25,851 bases of DNA from JAYPEY01 sp047618185 (GCA_047618185.1 JBLHKZ010000054.1:1-25851), one strand, 5' to 3'. Positions 1 to 7,842 are shown, counted from the stretch's first letter. The notes: a model not told the origin generated them from the letters alone. Numbers and translations: made by a program.

Positions 1-77
1 AGGATGCTCAACCGATTCCACGCCTAAATGCAACCGGAAAGGGCGACCAATACGACCGCCGACGCACGCCAAAATTG

Positions 78-93
78 GAGACGGACGCCGTCC
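78..93. repeat. 16-nt hairpin repeat, copy 1
   Basis: The sequence gagacggacgccgtcc occurs here and, exactly repeated, at 4359-4374 and 4397-4412. Its core folds as a GACGG/CCGTC stem with a 3-nt loop. No gene is seen in the first 160 bases apart from this hairpin; the long minus-strand open frame here has no protein-like character. Confidence 0.7.
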
Positions 94-158
94 TCGATGT
101 CCCATTTCGTTCAAACGATATGAGCGCATATAAAACCACCCCCCGCATCGTCTGCCTC

Positions 159-259
159 GTATCCCAACGGGATTCCGCCTCAAAGCCCAAGGTTGGGAGG
201 AACGACCTACCCTGGGTCAACACACCCAATTGCCACCCAACCCCAACGGGGTTGCGCCC
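159..259. repeat. Left REP-type inverted repeat flanking the RAYT transposase
   Basis: About 100 bp that match, in inverted orientation and with small differences, the segment at 745-846. Each arm begins (outer side) with gtatccca-x-gggattccgcc, continues with a conserved gggaggaacgacctaccc block, and ends beside the transposase with an aaccccaacggggttgcg palindrome. The arms sit directly outside the transposase reading frame, as expected for the REP sequences that REP-associated tyrosine transposases recognise. A further pair without a transposase lies at 22680-22912. Confidence 0.8.
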
Positions 260-261
260 CT

Positions 262-717
262 TCAATCCCAGAAATACTTCTCATCCCACGTCAACTCGTG
301 CTTCCTCAACAACGCGCGAACCTCATCCTGAAATCCGATCTTCTTGTGATGTTCCACCTACCGCTCCACATAGGCCTTCACCTGATCGAGATTCGACTGA
401 CTCACGGAAAAATCCGCGTAACCGCCCTGCCACGCAAATTTACGGCATTCCACGGATTCCTCCTTCAACCACGCGCTTGAAACCCGCTTCAACTCCTTCA
501 CCCATTCCGCCTGCGTGATCGTGCGCCCGAATCGACACAATAAATGAACATGATCCTCCACGCCGCCAACACGGATCGGAGGACAATCCAGCTTCTTTGA
601 AACTTCGCCCAAGTGACCGTGAAGCGACTCGCGCAACGATTCATCGCGCAGGAAGGGCCGCCGATCCTTCGTCGAAAACACGAGGTGAATGTAAACCGCG
701 GAAAGAGACTGTGGCAT
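262..717 (-). pseudogene. REP-associated Y1 (IS200-like, RAYT) transposase, interrupted by an amber codon
   Basis: The protein begins MPQSLSAVYIHLVFSTKDRR, typical of Y1_Tnp/RAYT proteins. It carries the HUH metal motif in VEDHVHLL and the catalytic tyrosine in VKAYVER. At 358-360 a TAG follows VER. Reading on in the same frame gives 31 more codons ending in DEKYFWD and a TGA at 262-264, which is the usual C-terminal ending of this family. The intact protein would be 151 aa; the present open frame stops after 119. The simplest explanation is a CAG-to-TAG change. The catalytic residues are before the stop, so residual activity or amber suppression cannot be excluded. Flanking inverted repeats are at 159-259 and 745-846. 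Confidence 0.85.
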
Positions 718-744
718 GGGACGATATTGCGGACGACGCGGAAT

Positions 745-846
745 GGGCGCAACCCCGTTGGGGTTGAATGCAATTTCTGGATTGATATCCCAGGGTAGGT
801 CGTTCCTCCCAACCCTAGGCTTTGTGGCGGAATCCCTTTGGGATAC
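745..846. repeat. Right REP-type inverted repeat flanking the RAYT transposase
   Basis: Reverse-complement partner of 159-259, sharing the palindromic gcaaccccgttggggttg end near the transposase start, the agggtaggtcgttcctccc block and the outer ttgggatac end. Together the two arms could form a cruciform or serve as single-strand hairpins for a Y1 transposase. From here to the lipoprotein start at 1006 nothing else was recognised. Confidence 0.8.
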
Positions 847-1005
847 AAGGCAAGACGATTGGTCAAAATGCTATTCAGTACGAAGCCGCCTTTTGATAGC
901 TTTCAACTTTTGACAAATCCTGCGGCTCATGTCCCCATTCCCTCAACGAAACAGGCGAAACTCATTCGCACGCACAAACAATTTTCGACGAACGCGGAAG
1001 CTCCG

Positions 1006-1536
1006 ATGAAACGACTTGTTGCCAACACATGCGTTGTTGCGTTCTTCGCTCTGAATATTTCGGCATGCAGGGAATCCTCATCACCGCCAGCAACCGCGAC
1101 AAAAACGAACGCCCCTACAGCGCACGTTCAAAAGCGCGCCGAAGAACTTCTCAAGACGATTCAGACTCGACGTTGGAGCAATTGCGTTGACTTTGTGGCT
1201 GTTGAGACAGATTTCGAGTCCCTGCGTCGAATGGGAGTATCTACAAATGGGAATTCCGATATCGTTTCACAGCAGGTCGGAGCTTGGTTCAAACAGCTTT
1301 ACGACGTGGTCCAGCCCGGCGAGGTGATGTCGGTGCGCTTTACCACAGACAACAAAAACCTGGCGCTCGTATCGTATATGCACGGGGACTTGGATGGATT
1401 CCCCATGCGGCAAATCGCCAGCGAGTGGTATTACACCTTGGATGAGAGAGCGGAACTAGGTATCGCAGAAAATTCGAATCAGCCGTTTACCTCGCAGCCA
1501 AATCATAAGCCTGTAGAGACTGGCCCCAAGCGCTGA
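1006..1536 (+). CDS. Putative lipoprotein of unknown function
   Basis: A 176-residue protein starting at the ATG at 1006, chosen because it begins a good lipoprotein signal peptide: MKRL, a hydrophobic stretch over residues 5-19, and a lipobox-like I-S-A-C with Cys21. The reading frame stays open upstream to 838, but that part lacks protein character and runs into the REP repeat. After Cys21 comes a Ser/Pro/Ala/Thr-rich linker (about 22-45). A globular domain follows (about 46-160) with helix-like AEELLKTIQTRRWSNCVDF and strand-like VMSVRFTTDNKNLALVSYM. The layout suggests a small NTF2-like or DUF4878-like fold, but no family is certain. The gene stands alone; it converges on rnhC, whose stop is 8 nt away. 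Confidence 0.7.
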   Translation: MKRLVANTCVVAFFALNISACRESSSPPATATKTNAPTAHVQKRAEELLKTIQTRRWSNCVDFVAVETDFESLRRMGVSTNGNSDIVSQQVGAWFKQLYDVVQPGEVMSVRFTTDNKNLALVSYMHGDLDGFPMRQIASEWYYTLDERAELGIAENSNQPFTSQPNHKPVETGPKR

Positions 1537-1544
1537 CTCGGCCT

Positions 1545-2513
1545 TTACCGGCCCTTCCTTTTCCAGTCCACCTTCGGGGGCTCGGGCAATCCCCGCACTT
1601 TGTAGGACGTCCGAAAATGCATCTTCGCCACCTTCGGCAACTCCTCCGCGCCATACTTCGCGACAAACGCCTCGCCCGCCTTCACCACCGCCGCCGAGGC
1701 GCCTTTGGGTAATTCCATCTCGAATTGATCGCCCAGCTTCTTCAGTCGCGACACGAATTCATCCCGCGCCAGAATCGAGGCCGCCGCGACCGCCAGGTCC
1801 GCCTCCGCCTTGTGCCGTTGAACCAACTCAATCTCCTGTCCCATGCTCATCAGCGCCTTGGCGACCACCGACTTGGTGGCGGCAAACTGATCGCTGATCG
1901 CGCGTTCCGGCGGCGGCTTCATCCGATGCCGCTGGCCCATGAGATTCTCGATCACCCGCGCGTGCGCCCAGGCCAACATGGCGTTCACCGTCCGCATGCT
2001 CCTGTGCAGGCGGTTGTAGGATTCATTGCCGATGGGCACGACCGTGGAAACGCAGCCGGGCATTTCACGAATCACGTTCGCGAGCTCCGCCATCTTTTTC
2101 TGGCTCTTGATGTTCTTGGAGTCCTGCACGCCGGCCGCCTTCAGCTTCTTGGCGATGTCCGCGTTCACGTACACGCCCGCCGCCACCATCGGCCCGAAGA
2201 AATCGCCCTTGCCGCTTTCATCGATGCCCAGCCGCGGCATGAGCAACTCGGGATTCAGCTCCTCCTCGTAGCCCAGCTTCGCCTCCTTGAGGATCAAAGG
2301 CTCGAGCACGAACTCAACAAACTCCTGAGTGTCCTTCCCTTGCGCGACCATTTTGCCGCTGGTGTAAAACACCACGTTCAGCTTGCCTTTCTTGCCGGCA
2401 AAGCGCGCATACGGGATTTCGTGGGACTCAAAGTTGTTGGCGTTGAGATGAGCCTCCAGTTCATCGGCCTGGTCGGAGGTCAGTTTGCAGGTATACAGGG
2501 TGATCGGCTTCAC
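1545..2513 (-). CDS. rnhC: Ribonuclease HIII
   Basis: Degrades the RNA strand of RNA/DNA hybrids. The catalytic signature GIDESGKGDFFGP is present, with the Asp-Glu pair and the Gly-Lys-Gly typical of type 2 RNases H, followed by the DSK motif (GVQDSKNIKSQKK). An N-terminal TBP-like substrate-binding region of about 90 residues (ITLYTCKL to VAQGKDTQEF) is diagnostic of HIII rather than HII. The start is uncertain. A GTG at 2513 gives 322 aa, close to the family length of about 310, and leaves a 43-bp gap to divergent mutY. An ATG at 2576 would give 343 aa and overlap the mutY start. No clear Shine-Dalgarno decides between them. Confidence 0.9.
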   Translation of the reverse strand: MKPITLYTCKLTSDQADELEAHLNANNFESHEIPYARFAGKKGKLNVVFYTSGKMVAQGKDTQEFVEFVLEPLILKEAKLGYEEELNPELLMPRLGIDESGKGDFFGPMVAAGVYVNADIAKKLKAAGVQDSKNIKSQKKMAELANVIREMPGCVSTVVPIGNESYNRLHRSMRTVNAMLAWAHARVIENLMGQRHRMKPPPERAISDQFAATKSVVAKALMSMGQEIELVQRHKAEADLAVAAASILARDEFVSRLKKLGDQFEMELPKGASAAVVKAGEAFVAKYGAEELPKVAKMHFRTSYKVRGLPEPPKVDWKRKGR

Positions 2514-2556
2514 AAATTTCGCGACATCGTAGGGGCTTGGCCTATCCTCCGCAACC

Positions 2557-3612
2557 GTGCAAGAAATCCGCCCCATCGTTCGCGCCCTGCTCAAGTGGTA
2601 CCGCGCCAACGCGCGCGACCTCCCATGGCGCCGAACGACGCGCCCTTACCCGATCTGGGTGTCGGAAATCATGCTCCAACAGACGCAGGTCGCGACCGTG
2701 ATTCCCTACTGGAAACGCTGGATGAAAGCGCTGCCCTCGACCAAAGCCCTCGCCGAAGCGCCCGAGGAGCAAGTCCTGAAACTCTGGGAAGGCCTGGGAT
2801 ATTACCGCCGCGCACGCAATCTGCAAAAAAGCGCGCAAAGGATCGTCAACGAACTGGGCGGACGCTTTCCCAAAACTCACGAAGAGGTCTTGCGACTGCC
2901 GGGCGTGGGCCCCTACACAGCGGGCGCGATCTGCAGCATCGCCTTCAACCATCCCGCTCCCATCGTCGACGGCAACGCCATCCGAGTCCTTACGCGCGTT
3001 TTCGGAATCACTGGAGATCCCAAGGAAAAGGCGACCGACGCCCGCCTTTGGTCGCTCGCGCGGGAACTGGTCAACAAAGCCGTCGCGATCCAAGGCGCCG
3101 ACGAGCGCAATTGCTCGGACTTCAATCAATCGCTCATGGAACTGGGCGCCACTGTCTGCACGCCAGCCAACCCTGCATGTTCGACCTGCCCGATCGCCAA
3201 ACGATGCGTCGCCAACAAGGAAGGACGACAGGCCGAGCTGCCCCGACTCAAGAAAGCTCAAGCCGCCACACCGCGCACGTTCCGGGCATATGCCATCAAA
3301 CGCGGAAACCGCTTCCTGGTCCGCCAGCGCCGCGCCGATCTCGTCAATCCGGACTTGTGGGAGTTTCCCAACTTTGAACCGGCCACGGAGAATCCACCCA
3401 TCCTCCCGACCGTTGGCGAATTCACACCGCTTTACACGATCAAGCATTCCATCACTCGATTCCGCATTACGCTCGAAGCGTTCATTGGCCAGGCCAGGCC
3501 GCGCTATCGTCCAACTGTCGAAGAAGTCTGGCTAACCACCGCCGAACTTGAAAAACTGGCTTTCACCAGCGCTCACCGCAAAATCCTGAACAAACTTATT
3601 GCGCTTGAATGA
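2557..3612 (+). CDS. mutY: A/G-specific adenine DNA glycosylase MutY
   Basis: Removes adenine mispaired with 8-oxoguanine in base excision repair. The 351-aa frame starts at a GTG at 2557; the next Met comes too late to include the DLPWRR block. Visible features are the catalytic Glu37 in WVSEIMLQQTQV, the helix-hairpin-helix LPGVGPYTA (114-122), the catalytic Asp138 in IVDGN, and a [4Fe-4S] cluster formed by Cys201-x6-Cys208-x2-Cys211-x5-Cys217. After these comes a NUDIX-like C-terminal domain (about 235-350) of the MutT-type that reads 8-oxoG. The gene is divergent from rnhC with a very short shared upstream region. Confidence 0.95.
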   Translation: MQEIRPIVRALLKWYRANARDLPWRRTTRPYPIWVSEIMLQQTQVATVIPYWKRWMKALPSTKALAEAPEEQVLKLWEGLGYYRRARNLQKSAQRIVNELGGRFPKTHEEVLRLPGVGPYTAGAICSIAFNHPAPIVDGNAIRVLTRVFGITGDPKEKATDARLWSLARELVNKAVAIQGADERNCSDFNQSLMELGATVCTPANPACSTCPIAKRCVANKEGRQAELPRLKKAQAATPRTFRAYAIKRGNRFLVRQRRADLVNPDLWEFPNFEPATENPPILPTVGEFTPLYTIKHSITRFRITLEAFIGQARPRYRPTVEEVWLTTAELEKLAFTSAHRKILNKLIALE

Positions 3613-3657
3613 CAAACCTCCACGGAAACAAACCAGCGTCCCTTTTCCTGGTTTGAA

Positions 3658-3688
3658 TATCCGTGTCATCCGCGTAATCCGTGGTTAA
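3658..3688. repeat. Solo arm of the ATCCGTG...ATCCGTGGTTAA repeat family
   Basis: The stretch atccgtgtcatccgcgtaat followed by ccgtggttaa matches the arms of the inverted pair inside the cox operon (16193-16225 and 16272-16304). Just upstream, aaaccag (3630-3636) and ctggttt (3648-3654) form a 7-bp stem after the mutY stop. It has no T-run and so is not a convincing intrinsic terminator. Confidence 0.6.
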
Positions 3689-3706
3689 GAAGTTCTGCGG
3701 TCAAAA

Positions 3707-4360
3707 ATGAAATATCTCTCCCTCAACGACGAACTCTACAACTACGCCACCCAATGGCGCAGCGACGCCGATTCCACGGTTCTACAGGAATTGCGCAAAG
3801 AGACTGCGGCGCTTGGCGATGACGCGCGCATGCAGATCAGCGTCGAGCAAGGCGCCTTCATGCGCATGTTGGCTGGAACGATCGGCGCCCGATCCGCCAT
3901 CGAAGTCGGCACGTTCACCGGGTATAGCGCGCTTTGCGTCGCCCAGGGCCTGCCCGCCGACGGCCGCCTCATCTGCCTCGACATCGACGACGACTGGACC
4001 GGCATCGCCCGTAAATACTGGGATCGCGCCGGCGTCGCCGAAAAGATCGACCTTCGCATCGGCCCGGCGATTCAAAGTCTGGAGAACCTGGAGACCAACC
4101 TCCAATTCGATCTGGCATTCATCGACGCCGACAAAACGGAATACGACGCCTACTACGAATTGATCCTGCCGCGCATACGCCAAAACGGTTTACTCCTGTT
4201 CGACAATATGCTCTGGGGCGGCGACCTGATCGCCGAGAATCTCAACCACCCCTCCGGGCTGGCGTTAAACGCCTTGAACCAAAAACTGACCCAGGACCCC
4301 CGCGTCGAAAACGTCCTGCTCCCCTTCGCCGACGGCATTCAAATGTGCCGGAAACTCTGA
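3707..4360 (+). CDS. SAM-dependent O-methyltransferase (class I, caffeoyl-CoA OMT-like)
   Basis: A 217-aa cytosolic methyltransferase of the O-methyltransferase family 3 type (CCoAOMT/RrmJ-like Rossmann fold). SAM-binding motif I is IEVGTFTGYSA (about 65-75), the acidic residue after strand beta-2 is in ICLDIDDD (89-96), and the metal-binding residues of this family appear as FIDADK (138-143) and Asp166-Asn167 in LLLFDNMLWGG. Length and motif spacing fit bacterial members of about 220 aa. The substrate cannot be read from sequence; a catechol-like or other hydroxylated small molecule is typical. The TGA stop overlaps a 16-nt hairpin repeat. No partner gene is evident. Confidence 0.9.
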   Translation: MKYLSLNDELYNYATQWRSDADSTVLQELRKETAALGDDARMQISVEQGAFMRMLAGTIGARSAIEVGTFTGYSALCVAQGLPADGRLICLDIDDDWTGIARKYWDRAGVAEKIDLRIGPAIQSLENLETNLQFDLAFIDADKTEYDAYYELILPRIRQNGLLLFDNMLWGGDLIAENLNHPSGLALNALNQKLTQDPRVENVLLPFADGIQMCRKL

Positions 4361-4412
4361 GACGGACGCCGTCCCCGTTTCGTCACGTCGCAGACCGAGA
4401 CGGACGCCGTCC
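4359..4412. repeat. 16-nt hairpin repeat, copies 2 and 3 in tandem
   Basis: Two exact copies of gagacggacgccgtcc (4359-4374 and 4397-4412) 22 bp apart. The first copy supplies the last two bases of the methyltransferase stop codon. Each copy folds into a GACGG/CCGTC stem-loop. Neither is followed by a T-run on either strand, so they are not obvious intrinsic terminators. Confidence 0.7.
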
Positions 4413-4772
4413 TTGAGCAAGAAGGCGATGATAAACCCCGGCGATGCCTCAAACGGCTCCAGTATCACCTCTTCGCTCGCGATCGCTGATTTCGTTGATT
4501 CAGAATCCACCCCTAGCCCCTCCGAGGGGTCAGACTTCCCCGAAACCAATCTTCGCGCATTACGTCCCTGGACCTGATTTTATGGCGGCCGGGGCGCGGG
4601 CCTGTGACCCGCGCTCCGATTTCCCATGGTTCATGGGGAGGGGCGGGTCTCCCGGAGGTGATTGCCTTGGCGTCCTGGATATCTTGAACTACGCCCTCGA
4701 ACGCGTCCAAATCTCGAAAAGGCTGGACGATTGGGAGGAGGTCATCGACAATGCGCCACTTCAATAATTCTT
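4413..4772. other. Gene-poor interval with palindromes and an orphan coding tail
   Basis: Three things can be seen. At 4508-4532 there is a ccacccctagcccctccgag-type palindrome that is a solo relative of the arms at 22584-22630 and 19318-19462. At 4594-4614 a perfect 7-bp stem occurs (gcgcggg, loop cctgtga, cccgcgc). At about 4657-4767 a plus-strand frame reads LDILNYALERVQISKRLDDW and then EEVIDNAPLQ before TAA. That tail looks protein-like, but the sequence upstream in the same frame does not, and no family was recognised. It ends 5 nt before the DUF6941 gene start. It may be the remnant of a gene cut by repeat insertion. Confidence 0.4.
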
Positions 4773-5198
4773 ATGAAAGTCGATGTCTTCACCATTAGCG
4801 ATTATGCCTTTGAAGCCGAAGGTAAATTGAACATTCTCGGCACGTTTTCACACATTCCGGTGAAATCCATTCCACTGGTGCACGAGGGCATCTACGTGAC
4901 CGTGCAATTGCGTTTTTCCCGCGCCGAAGAGGGAGATCACTCCCTGAACGTCAAAATGATCGACTCGGACGGTCGGGAATTCGGCAAACCCATCGACCAC
5001 AAGTTCAAGGTGAAATTCGAAGACGACGGCCCCGCGCACTATGTGAAGTTTATCGGCCGATTCAAGGATCTAAAATTCAACAACTACGGCGAACACATCC
5101 TCGATCTTTCCGTGGATGGTCTGGAAGCGGCCACCGCTCCGTTGTTTGTGCGCAAACCGGCCGTCGCCACCAGCCACGCCGCCGCTCCCGCCATCTAG
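4773..5198 (+). CDS. DUF6941 family protein
   Basis: A 141-aa protein starting at the ATG at 4773. It opens MKVDVFTISDYAFEAEGKLN and continues ILGTF, the signature of DUF6941: a short N-terminal strand, Asp-Tyr/Ala, then G-K-L-N-I-L-G. Alternating strands follow (IYVTVQLRFSRAEEGDHSLN, HILDLSVDGLEAATAPLFVR), consistent with a small all-beta or alpha/beta fold. There is no signal peptide. The last ten residues are Ala/Thr-rich. Homologues are uncharacterised. Starts further upstream (4662) would add a non-conserved extension. The molecular role is unknown. Confidence 0.8.
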   Translation: MKVDVFTISDYAFEAEGKLNILGTFSHIPVKSIPLVHEGIYVTVQLRFSRAEEGDHSLNVKMIDSDGREFGKPIDHKFKVKFEDDGPAHYVKFIGRFKDLKFNNYGEHILDLSVDGLEAATAPLFVRKPAVATSHAAAPAI

Positions 5199-5224
5199 GT
5201 CGAAGCGGCCCAGCTCGGCCGCGC

Positions 5225-5581
5225 CTATTTTTGCGCGTGATTGATGACGCTCCATGCGTCGTTCTTTTTCTCGAAGCGGAACTCCCAGGTCACCGCCAGC
5301 CCCAGATCTGAATCCGCGTGCTTCAATTTCCAGGTCGCGCGAGCCCCATCGGGTCCCTCGACAATCATCAGCGCCGTTGTGGGCCTCATTTCAAACCCCC
5401 TCTCCGTGAGGTAGCGCGTGATCGCAGCCTCAAGATCCGCCTTTGGAATCGCTTCGCGCGGCTTCTCTCCACAGCCGGTCAAAGTCAGCCCCAAAAGAAA
5501 CGCAACCAGAACGATTCCATACCGCTCACTCCATTGTCCGAATGCCAATCGCATTCGCCGAATGTGCGGCGTTTTTTTCAT
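5225..5581 (-). CDS. Small putative lipoprotein
   Basis: A 118-aa protein with a basic N-terminus, a hydrophobic segment (about 21-34) and a textbook lipobox LTGC ending at Cys37, so it is predicted to be lipid-anchored. The mature part has a helical stretch (DLEAAITRYLTERGFEM) followed by strands (TALMIVEGPDGARATWKLKH, LAVTWEFRFEKKNDAWSVIN). It may also start at Met10. No family was recognised. It is divergent from the PQQ-propeller gene, with 116 bp between the two starts. Confidence 0.7.
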   Translation of the reverse strand: MKKTPHIRRMRLAFGQWSERYGIVLVAFLLGLTLTGCGEKPREAIPKADLEAAITRYLTERGFEMRPTTALMIVEGPDGARATWKLKHADSDLGLAVTWEFRFEKKNDAWSVINHAQK

Positions 5582-5627
5582 TCACGCAATTCGGACCTTT
5601 GCTATCGTCAGCCGCGCTATGCCTACT

Positions 5628-5646
5628 CCGCGGTTGAATTCCGCGG
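5628..5646. promoter_or_regulatory. Inverted repeat in a divergent promoter region (possible operator)
   Basis: ccgcgg, 7-nt spacer ttgaatt, ccgcgg. It lies between the divergently transcribed lipoprotein gene (start 5581) and the propeller gene (start 5698). The symmetry and position would suit a regulator-binding site, but nothing else supports it. Confidence 0.25.
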
Positions 5647-5697
5647 ACGGCGAGGTCGTCTGTGACAAGGCCCAAAGCCCGACAATACTCAACTGCC

Positions 5698-7287
5698 ATG
5701 AAACTCGCTCTTCGCCCCCTACTCATTCTCGCCGCCAGCCTGTCCGCCGCGTCGCTGGCGTCTGCCGCCGGCGATTGGAATCAATGGCGCGGTCCGACGC
5801 GCAACGGCATCGCGGTCAGCAGTCCGCCGCTGGCAGACGCCTGGCCCGCCGACGGACCTAAAGTCCTTTGGGACAGCGAGTCCATTCCCAGCAACGACAA
5901 TGGCGGACACGGAAGCATCGTGGCCGCCAACGGCAAAGCCTACCTCTCCGTCGTCTGGCACACCGACGTGCCGACCGAGACGCGCGCGATCAACGACCTC
6001 GTCCTGCGAAAACTCGGGCAACGCAGTACGAGCTCGCTGGGCCCGGAATTGACCGCAAAGATGGAAACTGCCCGACTGGGCCTGGGTCCTCGCCTTCGCG
6101 GAAACAAACTAGACGAATGGGCAAAGAACTGGGTCGACAAAAACTTCAACCAAAAGCAAAACCAGACGCTGGGCAGCTGGGCCGTCAGCCGGTTCAAGAA
6201 GGGCAAGGCCGCGCTTTCGATCGAAACGCTCGAACGATTGAACCAGATTCGTAAACGCCGCTTCGTAAACGAAACGGAAATGTTAAACTGGATTGCCGCG
6301 CAAGGTTTTGGCGAAGACACGAACAAGCGCATCGTCGCCGCCGTGCCGAACACGAGGAAATCCGCCCAGGATGTCGTCCTCTGCATCGACATGGAAACCG
6401 GAAAAACTCTATGGAAGTCGGAAACCCCGGCCGAATCAACCGGACGCAATTCCTCCAGCACCCCCTGTGTCGCCGACGGTCGCGTTTATTCCATCGGCAG
6501 TGGACGCGCATTCTGCGTCGACGCCGACACGGGCAAGCAGATCTGGTCGACCGACCTACAGACCAAAAGCGCCGCCACGTCTCCGATGCTCGTCGAGGGC
6601 CTCGTCGTCTTCACGGCCGGTAGACTCACCGCCCTCGACGCGAAGACCGGCAAGATCGTCTGGGATCAAAAACAGGTCGGCGGAAACAATGCCTCGCCCG
6701 CGCTCTGGAGAAAGAACGACAGGAATTTTCTGATCTGCAGTTCGAAAAGAAACCTCGCCTGCGTTAATCCGAAAAACGGCGAAATCGTCTGGACGACGGC
6801 TGGCGGCGGCGATTCGACGCCCTGCATCGTCGGAAACACGATGGCCGCCTATAGCCGGGTCACTGAGGTTGGCCTGTCGGTCTACACGCTTTCGGAAACC
6901 GGAGCCACAAAACGATGGTCGCATGTCCTGGACGCACGCCGCACCCAGACCAGCCCGATCATTCATGATGGCCACGTTTACCTCATGGGCGCCGGATATC
7001 AGCTTTGCGCCGATCTCGAGTCGGGTGAAATTCGATGGAAGGAGCCGCAAGATTCCAATATCTCCTCGCCACTGCTGGCTGATGGGAAACTATTCGTATT
7101 CGGCAAGAAGGGCGGCGATTTGCAAATGATCAAGGCCACACCCGATGCGCGCGTCGAACTTGCCGCCGGCAAGGTCCGCGCGATGTGGTGCCCCTCGCCC
7201 ACCATTTCCAACGGCAGGATCCTGCTGCGCCTGGCCGATCGCATCCGCTGCTACGATGCCGCCGCCCCGAACGCCGATCTTCGATAA
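5698..7287 (+). CDS. Secreted PQQ-like beta-propeller repeat protein
   Basis: A 529-aa protein starting at the ATG at 5698, with a Sec signal peptide (hydrophobic residues 4-20, cleavage near ASAA at 21-24). The mature end starts GDWNQWRGPTRNGI, a signature common in Planctomycetes and Verrucomicrobia propeller proteins. Blades are visible as repeated W-type motifs: DMETGKTLWK, DADTGKQIWS, DAKTGKIVWD, NPKNGEIVWT, DLESGEIRWK. Between the first strand region and the main propeller (about residues 91-222) lies a charged, helix-rich insertion with no propeller motifs. No dehydrogenase active-site motif was seen, so a binding or scaffold role is more likely than PQQ-dependent catalysis. It is followed 81 bp downstream by another secreted protein gene. 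Confidence 0.85.
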   Translation: MKLALRPLLILAASLSAASLASAAGDWNQWRGPTRNGIAVSSPPLADAWPADGPKVLWDSESIPSNDNGGHGSIVAANGKAYLSVVWHTDVPTETRAINDLVLRKLGQRSTSSLGPELTAKMETARLGLGPRLRGNKLDEWAKNWVDKNFNQKQNQTLGSWAVSRFKKGKAALSIETLERLNQIRKRRFVNETEMLNWIAAQGFGEDTNKRIVAAVPNTRKSAQDVVLCIDMETGKTLWKSETPAESTGRNSSSTPCVADGRVYSIGSGRAFCVDADTGKQIWSTDLQTKSAATSPMLVEGLVVFTAGRLTALDAKTGKIVWDQKQVGGNNASPALWRKNDRNFLICSSKRNLACVNPKNGEIVWTTAGGGDSTPCIVGNTMAAYSRVTEVGLSVYTLSETGATKRWSHVLDARRTQTSPIIHDGHVYLMGAGYQLCADLESGEIRWKEPQDSNISSPLLADGKLFVFGKKGGDLQMIKATPDARVELAAGKVRAMWCPSPTISNGRILLRLADRIRCYDAAAPNADLR

Positions 7288-7368
7288 CGCTGCCCGATCC
7301 GATAAGTCAGCGCGGAGAATTCGAAACCGCTTGCACCCATCCGAACCGTAAATTGACAACCTCCACCT

Positions 7369-7785
7369 ATGAAAAAACTGATCCTGATACTCTGCGCCGT
7401 CGTTGCGCTGGGGACACTTCAAACCGCCATGGCCGCCGACAAATCTGACAGGAAGAAACCCGCCGCAAAGAAGAACACAAAAGGCAAACTGCGCCACGTC
7501 GTTGTGTTTAAATACAAATCTGACGCAACGCCGGATCAAATCGCAAAGATCGAGAAGGAATTTCGCGCTCTCAAGGAAAAGATCCCCGGCATCGTTTCGA
7601 TCGAAGCCGGGTTCAACAACAGCCCGGAAGATCATGCCAAGGGATTCACGCACATCTTTATCGTGACGTTTCGAAGTGAGAAAGCGCGAGAGACCTATCT
7701 ACCCCATCCCGCCCACAACGCCTTCGTCTCCGTGCTCATGCCGAGTCTGGACGATGTCTTCGTCATCGATTTCTGGGCCAAATAG
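7369..7785 (+). CDS. Secreted Dabb (stress-responsive A/B barrel) domain protein
   Basis: A 138-aa protein. Residues 1-22 form a signal peptide (MKKLILILCAVVALGTLQTA, cleavage after AMA). A Lys-rich linker (25-40) follows, then a ferredoxin-like Dabb domain from about 41 to 135. The domain shows the characteristic opening LRHVVVFKYKSDATPDQIAK, the G-I-V-S-I-E-A-G strand, and a closing YLPHPAHNAFVSVLMP motif with VIDFWAK. Dabb proteins usually dimerise and some bind small hydrophobic ligands. Secreted copies are frequent in Planctomycetes and Verrucomicrobia and have no established function. It lies 81 bp after the propeller gene on the same strand and may be co-transcribed. Confidence 0.88.
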   Translation: MKKLILILCAVVALGTLQTAMAADKSDRKKPAAKKNTKGKLRHVVVFKYKSDATPDQIAKIEKEFRALKEKIPGIVSIEAGFNNSPEDHAKGFTHIFIVTFRSEKARETYLPHPAHNAFVSVLMPSLDDVFVIDFWAK

Positions 7786-7790
7786 AGCAC

Positions 7791-7820
7791 AAAAAAGCCG
7801 GCGTCCATACGGACGCCGGC
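7791..7820 (-). terminator. Intrinsic terminator of the FHA gene
   Basis: Perfect 10-bp stem gccggcgtcc / ggacgccggc with a 4-nt loop. On the minus strand it is followed by six T. It lies 22 bp beyond the stop of the FHA gene. It also separates that gene from the convergent Dabb gene, but on the plus strand it has no T-run. Confidence 0.9.
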
Positions 7821-7842
7821 ATGAAATGATTCGTTGGGCCGC

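Noticed and set aside
1725..3377. 550-codon plus-strand open frame across rnhC and mutY
   Set aside because: It is antisense to rnhC and in a shifted frame of mutY. The translation is His/Arg/Leu-rich without motifs, while both underlying genes have complete catalytic signatures.
7791..7820. Same hairpin as terminator of the Dabb gene on the plus strand
   Set aside because: On the plus strand the stem is followed by atgaaatg, not a T-run, so only minus-strand termination is well supported.
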